Shown: positions 8,591 through 16,984 of the stretch, piece after piece
Position numbering within the stretch: the first letter of the stretch is position 1
Layout: every line of letters begins with the position of its first letter
Assembly (NCBI RefSeq): GCF_017573505.1
Contig: NZ_JAGEOJ010000001.1
Coordinates: 310,001-374,000, forward strand
DNA: 64,000 nt
Origin: Actinomadura barringtoniae
Lineage (GTDB): Bacteria; Actinomycetota; Actinomycetes; Streptosporangiales; Streptosporangiaceae
Direction: 5' to 3'
The notes under the pieces: model-generated
Database searches by the model: none
Told to the model about the DNA's origin: nothing
The model's input: the letters and a program-made list of their open reading frames with translations, nothing else
Program-made: the position numbers and the translations under genes

Positions 8591-9495
8591 GAGGTGGTCG
8601 TCCATCCGTTCTCGGGGCGGTCGAACCAGATGTGCACCTGGCCGGTGCCTACGGAGTTCTCGTACGCGCTGTACAGGCGGCCCGGGGCGGTGCACGCCCG
8701 CTCCCCCAGCGCCCCGATCATCATCAGGTAGTGGCCGAAGCGGGCCTCGGGCTTGAAGCGCAGGAACTCCGGCATCGTGTGCAGGACCTTGGCATGGTCG
8801 CCGTTGAGGAACCATTCGATGCGTTCCTCATCGGCGCCACGCGCCTCGGGCGTGAAGATGTGCTCCGGCCCGCTCGCCTCGTGGTCGCGGATCTGCCGCA
8901 ACGGCCAGAATGTGTGCGACAGCGCTCCGGAAGCGATCAGGAGCACGCGCCGGTCGGTGGCGGCGATCGCGTCGCCGAGCGCCCGGCCGAGCCGCAGGAA
9001 GTCCTCGGTGTCGGCCGTCTGGCAGACGCCGATCGACATCCATCGCTTTCCGGCCGCCCCTAGATAGGGGTCGTCCCGGACACCGAGGTGCGTCCACAGG
9101 TTGACGGTCGCGTAGTAGATCGGCAGGTACGGGTCGTCGATCGCGGTGATCCACGTGCCGTGCCGGTCGGCGCGGTCCGCGACGGCGTGCGCCAGCTCGG
9201 GGTCGCCAGGGAAGTCGTACGGCATCCGGCACATGCCGCGCGGCAGTTCCTCCGAGGTGTAGAGCCCGGCCCGCCGCTCCTGCGCGGTCGTCACGAACTC
9301 GACCGTCGTCGCCCAGTGCGAGTCGAGGACGACCACGGTGTCGTAGTCGTCGCGTTCGAAGACCTCCGCGCGCAGCCGCCGCAGCCCGGCGACGAGCGTG
9401 GTGTCCTCCCCGCCGTTCAGCTCCCGGCGGGTCACCTCGGGAAGCACGATCGTCGGTACGTGCGCGAGCAGCCCCGCGCCGACTACTTCTCCCAT
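8587..9495 (-). CDS. hpaD: Class III extradiol dioxygenase, homoprotocatechuate 2,3-dioxygenase type
   Basis: A LigB-superfamily ring-cleaving dioxygenase of about 302 residues that opens 3,4-dihydroxyphenylacetate (homoprotocatechuate) using Fe(II). It resembles E. coli HpaD/HpcB: an early HVPT histidine, VVVLDSHW, the GLYTSEELP stretch, LLIASGALSHTF and a C-terminal SVGTGQVHIWF. ATG 9495 or ATG 9507 can start it; both overlap the end of hpaE. Order and overlaps match an hpaE-hpaD-hpaG operon. Later steps (isomerase HpaF, hydratase HpaH, aldolase HpaI) are not in this window. Confidence 0.88.
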   Translation of the reverse strand: MGEVVGAGLLAHVPTIVLPEVTRRELNGGEDTTLVAGLRRLRAEVFERDDYDTVVVLDSHWATTVEFVTTAQERRAGLYTSEELPRGMCRMPYDFPGDPELAHAVADRADRHGTWITAIDDPYLPIYYATVNLWTHLGVRDDPYLGAAGKRWMSIGVCQTADTEDFLRLGRALGDAIAATDRRVLLIASGALSHTFWPLRQIRDHEASGPEHIFTPEARGADEERIEWFLNGDHAKVLHTMPEFLRFKPEARFGHYLMMIGALGERACTAPGRLYSAYENSVGTGQVHIWFDRPENGWTTTS

Positions 9496-10925
9496 TGCTC
9501 GGCCCATGGCGCGGTCACCGTGTTCTTGAGGTCGCAGTAGAAGTCGAAGCTCCAGTCGCCGCCCTCGCGGCCCATCCCGGACTGGCGTGAGCCGCCGAAC
9601 GGTGCCCGCAGGTCGCGGACGAAGAAGCAGTTGACCCAGGTCGTGCCCGACACCAGGCGGGCGCTCACGCGTTCGGCCCGTTCGGGATCGCCGGTGGCGA
9701 GGGTCGCGGCGAGCCCGTAGCGGGTTCCGTTGGCCATCGCGACGGCCTGCTCCTCGCTGTCGAACGTCTGGAGCGTCAGCACCGGCCCGAAGACCTCCTC
9801 GGTGAGGATCTCCGACCCCTCGGCCGCGCCTGCGAAGAGCGTCGGCCGGTAGTAGAGCCCGCCGAGATCCTCGTTCGGCCCGCCGCCGATGAGCGCCCGC
9901 GCGCCCGCCTCCTTGGCGCGCCGAACGAAGCCGTCCACGCGCTCGACATGGCGCCGGTGGATCTGCGGCCCGATGTCCGTGCTCTCCTCGCGCGGATCGC
10001 CCTGCCGGATCTCCGCGACCCGCGCCAGCAGGCGTTCGGTGAACGCGTCGGCGATCGGCGACTCGACCAGCAGCCGCGTGGCGGCCAGGCAGACCTGACC
10101 GGCGTTGTCGTACTGCTCCACCGCCAGATCGACGGCCAGGTCCAGATCAGCGTCCGCGAAGATCAGTAGCGGCGACTTGCCGCCCAGCTCCAGCGACAGC
10201 GGCGTCAGGTTGGGCGCTGCCGCCGCCGCGATCGTCTTCGCCGTCGGCACCGACCCGGTGAAGCTGATCCGCCGGACGTCCGGATGCGCGGTCAGCGGCC
10301 CGCCGACCTCCGCCCCGTACCCCTGAACGACGTTGAAGACGCCGTCCGGCACCCCGGCCTCCACCATGATGTCGGCCAGCAGCGACGCGGTCAGCGGCGT
10401 CCACTCGGCCGGCTTGAGCACCACCGTGTCGCCCGCCGCCAGCGCGGGCGCGATCTTCCAGGTGGCCAGCATCAGCGGCGCGTTCCAGGGTGTGATCAGC
10501 GCGCACACGCCGGCCGGATCCCAGCTCACGTGGTTGCGGTGCCCGCGCGTCTCGAAGTCCTCGTGCCCGAGCCGCAGCAGCCGGTCCGCGAAGAACCGGA
10601 AGTTGTGGGCCACCCGCGGCATCACCCCGCGCCGGTGCGACCGGATCAGCGCCCCGTTGTCGGAGGTCTCGAGCTGCGCGAGCTCCTCGATGCGCTTCTC
10701 GACCCCGTCCGCGACGGCGTGCAGCAGCCGAGCCCGTTCCTCACGCGAGGTCCGCGCCCACGCCGGGAACGCCCGCGCAGCCGCCGCGACCGCCAGATCG
10801 ACCTCGGCGGCGCCACCCCGGGCGACCTCGGCGATGGGCTGCTCGTCGATCGGCGAGACATCGGTGAACGTCTCCGCGGAGCCGACCCGTTCGCCGCCGA
10901 TCCAGTGCCTGACCTCGAAAGTCAT
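9483..10925 (-). CDS. hpaE: Aldehyde dehydrogenase, 5-carboxymethyl-2-hydroxymuconate semialdehyde type
   Basis: A 480-residue NAD-dependent aldehyde dehydrogenase. It has the N-terminal substrate region, the PWNAPLML and FTGSVPTAK cofactor motifs, the general-base glutamate in LELGGKSP and the catalytic cysteine in NAGQVCLAATR, followed by EEVFGPVL. Position before hpaD and hpaG points to oxidation of the ring-cleavage semialdehyde. It is equally the enzyme class (PuuC) that oxidises gamma-glutamyl aminoaldehydes, so a second role is conceivable. The start at 10925 overlaps the stop of the amidotransferase gene by 4 bp. Confidence 0.9.
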   Translation of the reverse strand: MTFEVRHWIGGERVGSAETFTDVSPIDEQPIAEVARGGAAEVDLAVAAAARAFPAWARTSREERARLLHAVADGVEKRIEELAQLETSDNGALIRSHRRGVMPRVAHNFRFFADRLLRLGHEDFETRGHRNHVSWDPAGVCALITPWNAPLMLATWKIAPALAAGDTVVLKPAEWTPLTASLLADIMVEAGVPDGVFNVVQGYGAEVGGPLTAHPDVRRISFTGSVPTAKTIAAAAAPNLTPLSLELGGKSPLLIFADADLDLAVDLAVEQYDNAGQVCLAATRLLVESPIADAFTERLLARVAEIRQGDPREESTDIGPQIHRRHVERVDGFVRRAKEAGARALIGGGPNEDLGGLYYRPTLFAGAAEGSEILTEEVFGPVLTLQTFDSEEQAVAMANGTRYGLAATLATGDPERAERVSARLVSGTTWVNCFFVRDLRAPFGGSRQSGMGREGGDWSFDFYCDLKNTVTAPWAEQWEK

Positions 10926-11623
10926 CGCGTCATCCTCGCCAGGAAGCCGTCCACCAGAACACGGGTGCGCGCGAACGCGGCCGCCTCCTCACGCCGGATC
11001 TCCTCCATGAGAACCTCCGGCTCCAGGCCCTGCGACCGCACCTCGGCGTCGCCTCCGTTCCCCAGCCACAGCTCCAGTTCGTGGGCGGTGATCTCGGGGT
11101 GGAACTGCACCCCCATGGAACGCCCGATCGTGAACGCCTGCGAGCACACCTCGTTCCGCGCGATCTCGACCGCGCCCGGCGGCAGCAGGAACCGGTCGTA
11201 GTGGAACTGGAACCAGGGTCCGGGCCCGACCGCCGAGGCGTCATCGGTCTCGACCGGCACCCACCCGATCTCCGCTCGCGGAGCCCGTTCGACCGACCCG
11301 CCCAGCGCCGCGGCCAGCGCCTGCCCGCCGAAACAGATCCCGAGCAGCGGAACGTCGGCCTCGTGCGCCTTGCGCAGCATGGTCAGTTCCGGCGCGACCC
11401 ACGCGCCGATCCGCTCGACGTCGTTCACCGACCAGGGCGACCCGAGCGGCACGACGAGATCCCAGTCGAGCGGGTCGGGGAACTCGCACTCGACGTTCGG
11501 CTCGAGATATCGCTCGGCGGGGACGACGACCAGCTCGGTGACGTCCCAGCCGTGGTCGACGAGCCGCTCCCCGACCGCTCCGGGCAGCGACAGATGGTCA
11601 TGTCCGATCAGCAGTGCACGCAC
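10922..11623 (-). CDS. Class I glutamine amidotransferase-like hydrolase
   Basis: A 233-residue stand-alone class I GATase domain. The triad is visible: Cys97 in GICFGGQ, His175 and Glu177 in VQFHPE. Stand-alone proteins of this type include PuuD, the gamma-glutamyl-GABA hydrolase, and the amidotransferase-like proteins of aniline operons. It is the first gene of the hpaE-D-G operon. With a GS-like ligase 9 kb away, it may remove a gamma-glutamyl group put on by that ligase. GTG at 11623 is the start, only 6 bp after the shared element, suggesting a leaderless or near-leaderless transcript. A GMP-synthase-like function in another pathway cannot be excluded. Confidence 0.85.
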   Translation of the reverse strand: MRALLIGHDHLSLPGAVGERLVDHGWDVTELVVVPAERYLEPNVECEFPDPLDWDLVVPLGSPWSVNDVERIGAWVAPELTMLRKAHEADVPLLGICFGGQALAAALGGSVERAPRAEIGWVPVETDDASAVGPGPWFQFHYDRFLLPPGAVEIARNEVCSQAFTIGRSMGVQFHPEITAHELELWLGNGGDAEVRSQGLEPEVLMEEIRREEAAAFARTRVLVDGFLARMTR

Positions 11624-11629
11624 ACGGTC

Positions 11630-11649
11630 GATCGTACGAACCCAAACGA
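11630..11649 (-). promoter_or_regulatory. Shared catabolic-locus element, copy C, with -10 box
   Basis: On the minus strand it reads TCGTTTGGGTTCGTACGATC, matching copies A and B. The TACGAT part fits a -10 hexamer located about 7 nt before the GTG start of the amidotransferase gene, so the operon may be transcribed leaderless. Confidence 0.45.
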
Positions 11650-11781
11650 GATACGGTCAACGCCCCCATCCGTCAGCCCCGTGCGTCAGCCCTGTCAGCG
11701 GGCGGTGCGCCGGTGGTCAGCGGGGCCGCCGATGCTCGGGAGCACAAGAACGAACCACTGAAGACCAAGGGAGCGATCATC

Positions 11782-12642
11782 ATGAGCATTGTCGTCACCG
11801 GAGCCACCGGACAGCTGGGCCGCCTGGTCATCGACGAGCTGCTGGAGCGCGTTCCCGCCGACCAGGTCGTGGCCGTCGTGCGGAACGCGGCGAAGGCCAC
11901 CGACCTCGCGGAGCGCGGCGTCGAGCTGAGGATCGCCGACTACACCGCGCCGGAGACGCTCGACGGCGTGTTCCAGGCGGGCGACCGGGTGCTGCTGATC
12001 TCCAGCAACGCGATGGAGGAGAACACCGCGCAGCACGCCGCCGTCGTGGACGCCGCCGTGAAGGCGAACGTCGCGCTGCTCGCCTACACCAGCGTGCTCG
12101 GCGGCGCCGCGGCGACGTTCCGGATCGCCGCGCACCACGCCGCGACCGAGGAGCTGATCCTGGCCTCCGGGCTGCCGCACGTCTTCCTGCGCAACGGCTG
12201 GTACAACGAGAACTACTCGGGCAACATCGGCTTCGTCCTGAAGTCGGGCATCGTGATGGGCAGCGCCGGCGAGGGCCGCATCGCCTCCGCCTCCCGCGCC
12301 GACTACGCCGCCGCCGCTGCCGCCGTGCTGACCGGCGAGGGCGAGGACGGCAGGAGCGTGTACGAGCTGAGCGGCGACGAGGCCTGGACCCTCGCCGACC
12401 TGGCGGCGGAGGTGTCGCGGCAGACCGGGCGGGAGATCGCCTACCGGGACCTGACGGCCGCGCGGTACAGCCAGATCATGGCGGACGCGGGCGTGCCGGT
12501 GCGGGACGCCGAGAGCGTCGCGGACGCCGACCTCGGCATCGCCCGCGGCGAGCTGGCCGCCGTCACCGGTGACCTGCGGCGCCTCATCGGGCGCCCGACC
12601 ACGACGATCGCCGACTCCATCGCCGCCGCCCTCAAGAACTGA
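11782..12642 (+). CDS. NmrA/QorB-like NAD(P)-dependent oxidoreductase
   Basis: A 286-residue atypical short-chain dehydrogenase. The Rossmann motif VTGATGQLGRLV at the N terminus binds NAD(P)H. The later YTSVLGG and LRNGWYNENY segments match NmrA-like and quinone oxidoreductase QorB proteins. ATG 11782 follows AAGGGA. It probably reduces quinones or senses redox state. Its 3' end overlaps the following convergent membrane-protein gene by 11 bp. Confidence 0.88.
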   Translation: MSIVVTGATGQLGRLVIDELLERVPADQVVAVVRNAAKATDLAERGVELRIADYTAPETLDGVFQAGDRVLLISSNAMEENTAQHAAVVDAAVKANVALLAYTSVLGGAAATFRIAAHHAATEELILASGLPHVFLRNGWYNENYSGNIGFVLKSGIVMGSAGEGRIASASRADYAAAAAAVLTGEGEDGRSVYELSGDEAWTLADLAAEVSRQTGREIAYRDLTAARYSQIMADAGVPVRDAESVADADLGIARGELAAVTGDLRRLIGRPTTTIADSIAAALKN

Positions 12643-13282
12643 CCTCCACGTCACGGCGACGGGCGCGCAGGATGAACGCGACCGCCACGGCACCGGCCAG
12701 CAGCGTCCCCGCTGCGACCGGGGCCAGAAAGCCGAAGCGCAGCCCGATGGACGCACGCACATCCACCCCAGGCGTCCCGTCCAGCCGCATGACGACCACC
12801 GACCAGGCACCGGAGGTCTTGTCCCAGGTCAGGTGGCGCGGGCCGGTCCCGGCGGAGCTCGCCACCCAGAAGCCCTGGCCGGTCGGCGACGCGAGGCGCG
12901 GCGTGCCGTTCACGCGCCGGAACGTGGCGTGGAACGGACTCAGCCTCGCGGACACGAACTCGTCGTACGAGCCGCCGCGCAGATACTCCTCGACCTTCGC
13001 CTTCGGCCCGATGCCCACGAACATCGGAACGGCCGGATCGGCGGGACGGACGTCGATCGCGACCTTGGCGGCCTCGCCGATGTCGGGACTGGGGTCGTCG
13101 GCGTGCGCCTCGTCCATGCCGACCTCGATCTCGTCGGTTTTCAGCGCGGCGGCCGGGGTGGCGAAGCGGTACTCGGGGGTGGCGAACCAGCCGCCCGACC
13201 AGGCCTGGAGGGCCGCCGCGGCGGCGAGGCCGGACCCGGCGAGCAGGAGGGCGACGGCGGCGATGACACGAGCGACGCGCAT
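12632..13282 (-). CDS. Predicted membrane protein, two-helix, actinobacterial
   Basis: A 216-residue protein with an N-terminal hydrophobic segment (about residues 4-26) and a C-terminal one (about 183-205), flanking an extracellular domain of some 150 residues with Trp-rich parts (FHATFRRVNG, GQGFWVASSAG, HLTWDKTSGAWSVVVM). The cytoplasmic tail is short and Arg-rich. No enzyme motif is seen. It diverges from a TetR regulator gene with a two-site operator between them and is probably the regulated target. Function unknown. Confidence 0.8.
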   Translation of the reverse strand: MRVARVIAAVALLLAGSGLAAAAALQAWSGGWFATPEYRFATPAAALKTDEIEVGMDEAHADDPSPDIGEAAKVAIDVRPADPAVPMFVGIGPKAKVEEYLRGGSYDEFVSARLSPFHATFRRVNGTPRLASPTGQGFWVASSAGTGPRHLTWDKTSGAWSVVVMRLDGTPGVDVRASIGLRFGFLAPVAAGTLLAGAVAVAFILRARRRDVEVSS

Positions 13283-13299
13283 GAGGGATCTCCTTATTT

Positions 13300-13340
13300 A
13301 GCACAGTCGTATCAAAACGAAAGTAACACAGTCGTGCTAG
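13300..13340. promoter_or_regulatory. Paired TetR-type operators between divergent genes
   Basis: CACAGTCGT occurs at 13302-13310 and 13327-13335, 25 bp apart. Each copy sits in a half-conserved palindrome: TAGCAC-AGTC-GTATC (13300) and AACAC-AGTC-GTGCTA (13326-13339). The ideal site would be TAGCACAGTCGTGCTA. This position in a 67-bp divergent gap is typical of TetR autoregulation. Confidence 0.6.
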
Positions 13341-13349
13341 AAAAGACCC

Positions 13350-14012
13350 ATGCCGAAGGTGGTGGATCACGGAGCTCGGCGCCGGGACGTGGCGGCGGCG
13401 GTCTGGCGAGTCGTACGGCGCGACGGCCTGGACCAGGCGTCGGTGCGCAACGTCGCCCGCGAGGCGGACCTGTCGATGGGGTCGCTGCGGCACTACTTCA
13501 CGACTCAGGCCGAGCTGCTGGCGTTCACGCTGCGCACGGTCATCGACCGCATCGAGGAACGGCTGGCCGCACTGCCCGAGGAGCCCGATCCGCGCCGCCG
13601 CGCCGAGGCGGTGCTCGCCGAACTGCTCCCGATGGACGCCGAACGCTCCGCCGAGAACGAGGTGTGGATCGCGTTCACCGCCCGCTCGCTGGTCGATCCC
13701 GAGCTGGGCGCCGTGCGTGACGAGGGCTATCGCGCGCTACGGAACGGCTGCCGCGCGCTGGTCATCGCGCTGGTGCCGGGCACGAGCGGCGACGGCGCCA
13801 GCGCCAGCGCCAGCGACGGCGGCAGCGCCAGCGACGGCGGCAGCGCCAGCGACAGCGACAGCCGCCGCGATGTCGAGCTCGAGGCAGCTCGCCTGCACGC
13901 GCTGGTGGACGGGCTGGCCGTGCACGCCGCCACCCGGCCGGACGAGACGACCCCGGAACGCATGCGTCAGATCGTTCGGGCCCATGTGGAGCAGCTCAGC
14001 GAAAAGAGCTGA
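13350..14012 (+). CDS. TetR family transcriptional regulator
   Basis: A 220-residue repressor. Residues about 10-55 form the DNA-binding domain with helix-turn-helix ASVRNVAREADLSMGSLRHYF. The ligand-binding domain follows. A low-complexity insert of Ser/Ala/Gly/Asp repeats (about residues 148-171; 6-bp and 18-bp DNA repeats at 13793-13862) interrupts the C-terminal domain in a loop. The gene diverges from the two-helix membrane protein gene and probably represses both. Its end overlaps the carboxyltransferase gene by 17 bp tail-to-tail. Confidence 0.92.
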   Translation: MPKVVDHGARRRDVAAAVWRVVRRDGLDQASVRNVAREADLSMGSLRHYFTTQAELLAFTLRTVIDRIEERLAALPEEPDPRRRAEAVLAELLPMDAERSAENEVWIAFTARSLVDPELGAVRDEGYRALRNGCRALVIALVPGTSGDGASASASDGGSASDGGSASDSDSRRDVELEAARLHALVDGLAVHAATRPDETTPERMRQIVRAHVEQLSEKS

Positions 14013-15405
14013 AGCGGGCGCGGCGGGCCTCGGGGTCGACCCCGGTCACCTCGTGCAGGGCGTGCTCGATGGCCGCGGCGGTGCGGAGGCAGAACGCCTC
14101 GGGCTCGTCGGCGGCGTCGGGGCGTTCGGCGATGAGGGCGTCGACGATGCCGTCGGCGAGCAGGTCCGCGGACCGGACGCCCTGGGATTCGGCCAGCTCG
14201 GCGGCACGGTCGGGCGTTCGGTGAACGATGATCGAGGCACCCTCGGGCGGCAGAGGCGACAGCCAGGCGTGGCGCGCGGCCAGGACGCGGTCGGCCGGCA
14301 GGAGGGCGAGTGCGGCGCCGCCCGTTCCCTCGCCGAGCAGGAGGCAGAGCGTGCGGGCCGGAAGCGTGATCATGTCGGCCAGGCAGCGGGCGATCTCACC
14401 CGCCAGGCCGCCTTCCTCAGCCTCCTGTGAGAGGACGGCGCCCGGGGTGTCCACGACGGTGACCAGCGGCAGGTCCAGTTCGGCGGCCAGGCGCATGCCG
14501 CGACGCGCCACGCGCAGACCGGCCGGGCCGAGCGGGTGGCCGGTGCGCTGGCTGCGGCGGTCCTGGCCGACGACGACGCACGGGACCGAGCCGAAGCGGG
14601 CCAGCGCGAGGAGCAGCCCGGGATCGGCCTCGCCCTGGCCGGTGCCGGACAGCGGCGTGATGGCCGTCGCGCCGTGGCGGAGCAGCTCGCGGACGCCGGG
14701 ACGATCGGGGCGGCGGGAGCGCACGATCGAGTCCCAGGCGGGCTCGTCGATCGGGTCGGCGGGCGGCTCGGGAACGGTCGCGGGCTCGGTCTGGGTGTGG
14801 AGGAGGACGTCGAGGGCGGTGGCGGCGATCCCGGAAAGGTCGTCGATGCCCACGACCGCGTCCAGGAGGCCCTTGGCGGCGAGGTTCTCGGCGACCTGCA
14901 CGCCTTCGGGAAACGGCTCGCCGTAGAGACCCTCGTAGACGCGCGGACCCAGGAAGCCGATCAGTGCGCCGGGCTCGGCCGCCGTCACGTGGCCGAGCGA
15001 ACCCCACGACGCGAAAACGCCGCCGGTGGTGGGATGGCGCAGGTAGACCAGGTAGGGCAGCCCGGCGGCGCGATGGCGGGTGACGGCGGCGGTGATCCGC
15101 GCCATCTGCACGAACGCGATCGTTCCCTCCTGCATGCGGGTGCCGCCCGAGCAGGGCGCGGCGAGCAGCGGCAGGCCCTCGGCGGTGGCGCGTTCGATCG
15201 CAGCAACGATCCGTTCGGCGGTGGCGACGCCGATCGACCCGGCGCGGAAGCCGAACTCCGAGGCCACGATCGCCACGCGGTGGCCGTGCAACAGTCCCTC
15301 GCCGGTGATGACCGCCTCGTCCGGCGGCATGCCCGCGGGCGGGGCGTCCCATGCCGCCCAGGTCCCGGTGTCCAGGACACGTTCCACCAGCTTCTGGGCG
15401 TCCAT
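13996..15405 (-). CDS. Fused acetyl-CoA carboxylase carboxyltransferase (AccD-AccA type)
   Basis: A 469-residue carboxyltransferase that would move CO2 from biotin to an acyl-CoA. The N half resembles the beta (AccD) part, with SGGTRMQEG oxyanion glycines and LPYLVYLRHPTTGGVFAS. The C half resembles the alpha (AccA) part, with LPLVTVVDTPGA, EEGGLAGEIARCL and ALLPADRVLAA. The zinc ribbon of bacterial AccD is absent. No biotin carboxylase or BCCP gene lies nearby, so it must use subunits encoded elsewhere. Substrate (acetyl-CoA or other acyl-CoA) is not determined. Confidence 0.85.
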   Translation of the reverse strand: MDAQKLVERVLDTGTWAAWDAPPAGMPPDEAVITGEGLLHGHRVAIVASEFGFRAGSIGVATAERIVAAIERATAEGLPLLAAPCSGGTRMQEGTIAFVQMARITAAVTRHRAAGLPYLVYLRHPTTGGVFASWGSLGHVTAAEPGALIGFLGPRVYEGLYGEPFPEGVQVAENLAAKGLLDAVVGIDDLSGIAATALDVLLHTQTEPATVPEPPADPIDEPAWDSIVRSRRPDRPGVRELLRHGATAITPLSGTGQGEADPGLLLALARFGSVPCVVVGQDRRSQRTGHPLGPAGLRVARRGMRLAAELDLPLVTVVDTPGAVLSQEAEEGGLAGEIARCLADMITLPARTLCLLLGEGTGGAALALLPADRVLAARHAWLSPLPPEGASIIVHRTPDRAAELAESQGVRSADLLADGIVDALIAERPDAADEPEAFCLRTAAAIEHALHEVTGVDPEARRARFSSFR

Positions 15406-15513
15406 CCCGCAAGCCTAGGCGGCACCCGACGCCTGGCTGCGCGGCGGCCCGCCCCTGGGGCGTGGCGGGTCTGCCCCTGGTCAGGGGGCGGCTTCGCCTG
15501 CGATGCTCGATTC

Positions 15514-16941
15514 GTGGCCGTTGAGATCTTTTACACCCCCGCGACCGAACTGGCCCGGTCGATACGCGACCGCGAGATCTCCGCGCGCGAGGTCGTCCAG
15601 GCGCATCTCGACCGGATAGAGCGGGTCAATCCGCAGGTCAACGCCGTCGTGACGCTCACCGCCGAGCGCGCGCTGCGGGAGGCGCACGCCGCCGACGAAC
15701 GGTTGATGACCGGCGCGTACGCGGGGCCGCTGCACGGGCTGCCGGTGGCGCACAAGGACACCCACGAGACCGCCGGGATCCGCACCACGCTGGGTTCGCC
15801 GATCTTCGCCGACCACGTGCCGGTACGCGACGAGCTGCTCATCGAACGGATGCGCGCCGCCGGGGTCATCACGCTGGGCAAGACCAACGTGCCCGAGTTC
15901 GCCGCCGGATCCCACACGTTCAACCCGGTGTTCGGGCCGACCCGCAACCCCTACGACCTCGGCAGGTCGGCGGGCGGCAGCAGCGGCGGCGCGGCGGCCG
16001 CGCTGGCCTGCGGGATGCACCCGATCGCCGACGGCAGCGACATGGGCGGCTCGCTGCGCAATCCCGCGTCGTTCTGCAACGTCGTCGGCTTCCGTCCGTC
16101 GCCGGGGCGCGTCCCGTCATGGCCCAGCGTCGCGCCGTGGTCGACGATGGGCGTCCAGGGCCCGATGGCACGAACGGTGGCCGACGCCGCGCTGCTGCTG
16201 TCGGTGATGGCCGGGCCCGACTCGCGCGACCCGATCTCGCTGGAGACGCCGGGCGAGACGTTCGGCCGCCCGCTGGACCGCGACCTGACCGGGCTGCGCG
16301 TCGCCTGGGCGCCCGACCTGGGCGGGCGGGTGCCCGTCGAGCCGGTGGTGAACGAGGTGCTCGGCGAGGCCGCGAAGGTCTTCGCCGACCTGGGCTGCGA
16401 GGTCGAGGAGGCGTGCCCGGATCTCACCGGCGCCGACGAGGTCTTCCGCACGCTCCGGGCCTGGGAGTTCGAGCTCAAGATGGGCGAGCTGGCGGACGAG
16501 CACGCGGGCCGGCTGAAGCAGTCGCTCGTCCACAACATCGAGTTCGGGCGGGCGCTCACCGGACCCGACGTCGGCAAGGCCGAGATCCTGCACGCCGCCC
16601 TCTACCAGCGCGTACGGGAGTTCTTCGAACGTTACGACGCGCTGCTGGCGCCGGTCAGCCAGGTGGTGCCGTTCGCCGCCGACCTCGAGTACCCGGACGA
16701 GGTCGCCGGACGGCCGATGATCGACTACCTGGAGTGGATGGGCTCGGCCTACTTCATCTCCGCGACCGGCTGCCCCGCCATCTCGGTGCCCGGCGGCTTC
16801 ACACCGGAGGGCGCCGAGACGCCGGGGCTGCCCGTCGGCCTGCAGATCATCGGCCCGCACCGGTCCGACCTCGCCGTCCTGCAGATCGCGCACGCCTTCG
16901 AGCAGGCCACCATGCACCACACCCGGCGCCCCGCTCTCTAG
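15514..16941 (+). CDS. Amidase signature family amidase
   Basis: A 475-residue amidase. The Ser-cisSer-Lys triad is Lys81 (AHKD), Ser156 in GRSAGGSSGG and Ser180 in GSDMGGS, with the standard 24-residue gap between the serines. GTG 15514 is chosen because homology begins directly after it; no strong ribosome site is seen. It lies alone between convergent and divergent genes. Substrate unknown; family members hydrolyse aliphatic, aryl or peptide amides. Confidence 0.9.
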   Translation: MAVEIFYTPATELARSIRDREISAREVVQAHLDRIERVNPQVNAVVTLTAERALREAHAADERLMTGAYAGPLHGLPVAHKDTHETAGIRTTLGSPIFADHVPVRDELLIERMRAAGVITLGKTNVPEFAAGSHTFNPVFGPTRNPYDLGRSAGGSSGGAAAALACGMHPIADGSDMGGSLRNPASFCNVVGFRPSPGRVPSWPSVAPWSTMGVQGPMARTVADAALLLSVMAGPDSRDPISLETPGETFGRPLDRDLTGLRVAWAPDLGGRVPVEPVVNEVLGEAAKVFADLGCEVEEACPDLTGADEVFRTLRAWEFELKMGELADEHAGRLKQSLVHNIEFGRALTGPDVGKAEILHAALYQRVREFFERYDALLAPVSQVVPFAADLEYPDEVAGRPMIDYLEWMGSAYFISATGCPAISVPGGFTPEGAETPGLPVGLQIIGPHRSDLAVLQIAHAFEQATMHHTRRPAL

Positions 16942-16984
16942 CGAACGGGACGCCGCAGCTGGCTGCCGCAGCCGGCTAGGGCTT

